Below the pieces are notes generated by a model. That model did no database searches. It had not been told where the DNA came from and worked only from the letters and a program-made list of their open reading frames with translations. From JAJYKN01 sp035516155 (lineage in GTDB: Bacteria > Nitrospirota > UBA9217), in contig DATJAP010000001.1 in the NCBI GenBank assembly GCA_035516155.1, positions 191,152 to 255,151 on the forward strand: a DNA stretch of 64,000 nucleotides. Direction: 5' to 3'. The position numbers were made by a program, and so were the translations under genes. Numbering within the stretch: position 1 is the stretch's first letter; the number at the start of each line of letters is the position of its first letter. This document shows positions 62,672-64,000 of the stretch, piece after piece.

Positions 62672-63607
62672 CTAGTAAAGATAGCGAGCCGGATTAACAG
62701 GAAGGCCGTTGACCCGGACCTCATAATGCAGATGAGGCCCGGTACTCGACCCGGTATCCCCCGTATACGCGATTATGTCTTCGCGCTTCACGTGCTGTCC
62801 CGGAATGACGTTTAACCGGGAATTGTGGCCGAAAACGGTCCTAAGTCCGTATCCGTGGCTGATCTCGACCATGTTGCCATAGCCGGCTACGAAAGCCGCC
62901 TTGGTAACCACCCCGTCGGCGGGTGCGAGCACTGGGGTGCCGATTTGGGCTGCGATGTCGATGCCTGCGTGAAATTGTGTCTTGCCGTTGACTGGCGAAC
63001 TTCGATTGCCAAACGGGGAAGTGACCCATCCGCGGACCGGCCAGACTGCGGGCGTTGAGGCATAGAGCGAACGCTTGTCCTCAAAGTATTCTATCAGGGT
63101 CTGCATGCTTGTCTCTTCCTTCGAAGCCGCCTCCCGGAGTTCTGTCAATTCCTGATGCATTTCCTTGAGCGCCTCATCCTGCTTCTTTTCACCAATTGCG
63201 GCGAGATCCTGAAGCTCGACTTCATCCGCACCGCCGATCCCGAGGAGCTGCTGTGCTTTATCGCGGGGGCTGAGATTGGCTGCCTGCCGCAGTTTTGTAT
63301 CCAGGTTGCGGATCAGGAACATCTGGCGTTTACAATCATTCAAGCCGAGGGCGAAGCTCTGGACCTGGGTTTTCTGCTGCATAAGTTCTTCGCGCATGGA
63401 CTGCAGTCCCCCTGCTTTCTCTTTGATGTCGTTATATTCATGAATAAAGTAGACCGGGAAGACAAGTACTCCGGCAAGGGAGAGTAGAGCCGCCTTGATT
63501 ACTGATTTTGAAATGTGCAGAGTCCTGATGCGCGCATGGGGACCGGGCAGGAAAATAAAGGTAAGATATTCTTTTTTCTTAGTATTTCTTGAATTCTCAC
63601 CCCACAT
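62672..63607 (-). CDS. M23-family peptidoglycan endopeptidase, membrane-anchored
   Basis: From ATG 63607 (GGAGG upstream) the 311-residue product has an N-terminal transmembrane helix near residues 34-56, a coiled-coil region to about residue 190, and a C-terminal M23 (LytM) domain. The zinc ligands are present: H and D in FHAGIDIAAQIG and H-x-H in STGPHLHYEVRVNG. It should cleave peptide crosslinks in the cell wall; the coiled coil resembles EnvC/NlpD or MepM-type regulators. Confidence 0.93.
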   Translation of the reverse strand: MWGENSRNTKKKEYLTFIFLPGPHARIRTLHISKSVIKAALLSLAGVLVFPVYFIHEYNDIKEKAGGLQSMREELMQQKTQVQSFALGLNDCKRQMFLIRNLDTKLRQAANLSPRDKAQQLLGIGGADEVELQDLAAIGEKKQDEALKEMHQELTELREAASKEETSMQTLIEYFEDKRSLYASTPAVWPVRGWVTSPFGNRSSPVNGKTQFHAGIDIAAQIGTPVLAPADGVVTKAAFVAGYGNMVEISHGYGLRTVFGHNSRLNVIPGQHVKREDIIAYTGDTGSSTGPHLHYEVRVNGLPVNPARYLY

Positions 63608-63860
63608 GCTTCCTCCAAAGGCGAACAACCAGTTAAACCGTAGCACAATGAATTAGGAATTGTCAAGCTGATATCACTTTTTGAATAACTCTATTTTATC
63701 TTTCTGATAGTTAATGGTAAGCAGGGGAATAAAAGAAGGGTTAAGTGAAGGTGTTTGAAGATGGATACCCTCATGACTGGTTCGAAGGGCCGGGACCGGG
63801 TTGACAACTCCTGTCAACCCCTGTCAGAACCCCTGTCAAACCCCTGTCAGATTCGTGTAA
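63608..63860. other. Intergenic region with a short tandem repeat
   Basis: At 63805-63850 a CCCCTGTCA-like unit of about 11-12 bp is repeated four times (CTCCTGTCA, then three CCCCTGTCA). Confidence 0.7.
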
Positions 63861-63907
63861 TGGCAAAATGATAGTGTCCTATTCTGGCAAAGTGAAAATG
63901 TCCTATT
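63861..63907 (+). mobile_element. Left end of an insertion sequence (doubled 23-bp motif)
   Basis: Two direct copies TGGCAAAATGATAGTGTCCT (63861 on, to 63883) and TGGCAAAGTGAAAATGTCCT (63885 on, to 63907), both ending ATT, lie just before a transposase start. This arrangement of transposase-binding repeats is expected at the end of an IS. The rest of the element is outside the window. Confidence 0.65.
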
Positions 63908-63943
63908 TCAAGTTACAATACCCTGACGTAATTGGAGGATATT

Positions 63944-64000
63944 GTGACGGAAATGGACATGATCACCATGAGCAGGAGAGAAACGAAAAGGCTGCACATT
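63944..64000 (+). CDS. Transposase, N-terminal fragment at the window edge
   Basis: A GTG start after GGAGG opens MTEMDMITMSRRETKRLHI, cut by the window edge. ITMSRRETKRLHI matches the beginning of helix-turn-helix transposases of the ISNCY (IS1202-like) group with a DDE integrase domain. It is only 19 codons, so the family is tentative. Confidence 0.55.
   Translation, partial: MTEMDMITMSRRETKRLHI

Noticed and set aside
1..64000. tRNA, rRNA, CRISPR array or known riboswitch
   Set aside because: I looked for T-loop-like motifs, repeat-spacer periodicity and common riboswitch cores, and saw none that holds up.

Overview
The window looks like chromosome from a Gram-negative, probably anaerobic or microaerophilic bacterium of the Desulfobacterota/Nitrospirota kind. 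That placement is an inference from gene content: an outer-membrane phospholipase, lipoproteins with classical lipoboxes, an archaic chaperone-usher pilus, a two-CW cysteine protein, an SQR-like flavoprotein, ACR3 arsenite efflux and a bactofilin. No rRNA, tRNA or CRISPR array was seen.

Layout. 0-7 kb: partial GH15 glucoamylase (minus), then murJ, a patatin lipoprotein, an unknown membrane protein and a DedA protein. murJ, the patatin gene and dedA are each preceded by the same promoter-shaped repeat (TTGACA-N17-TATATT with a shared spacer). 7-11 kb: two small two-CW-like ORFs (one without its cysteines), a LivK-type binding protein, a frameshifted outer-membrane efflux remnant and a heme-binding lipoprotein. 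12.2-25.2 kb: a ten-gene same-strand block holding a complete Dpp/Opp-type ABC importer interleaved with two lipoproteins (one with PEGA and TPR regions), a TolB-like beta-propeller, a TPR protein and a polytopic membrane protein. 25-31.6 kb: minus-strand genes for a bactofilin, a ChaN-like protein, YidB-like and ComEA-like proteins and a bacterioferritin. 33-43.5 kb: a Zn-alcohol dehydrogenase, a YVTN propeller, a PAP2 protein with an altered motif, a PilZ protein, frameshifted DHFR-like and AHSA1 genes, a SYLF protein and an HD-GYP phosphodiesterase. 44-51 kb: an IS3-family relic, then a chaperone-usher locus with two tandem pilin cassettes, each under a sigma-54-type promoter. 51.5-55.2 kb: a minus-strand arsenic operon whose arsC is reduced to its C-terminus. 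55.5-63.6 kb: an old-yellow-enzyme homologue, Bax-inhibitor-1 family protein, MscL with a zinc-ribbon tail, SQR-like flavoprotein, small Cys-rich protein, OMPLA and an M23 peptidase. The right edge enters a transposase gene with doubled terminal motifs.

The most distinctive systems are the ABC-importer block with its scaffold-like lipoproteins, and the pilus locus. In the pilus locus a tandem duplication gave two sigma-54 pilin units. The first kept a perfect terminator and the second lost it, so it can read into the third subunit, chaperone and usher. Two dispersed repeat families (three promoter-like copies at 0.9-5.9 kb and three ~75-bp copies at 32, 51 and 57 kb) are not explained by any gene. 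Single-base frameshifts recur in accessory genes, which means either real decay or residual sequencing error.
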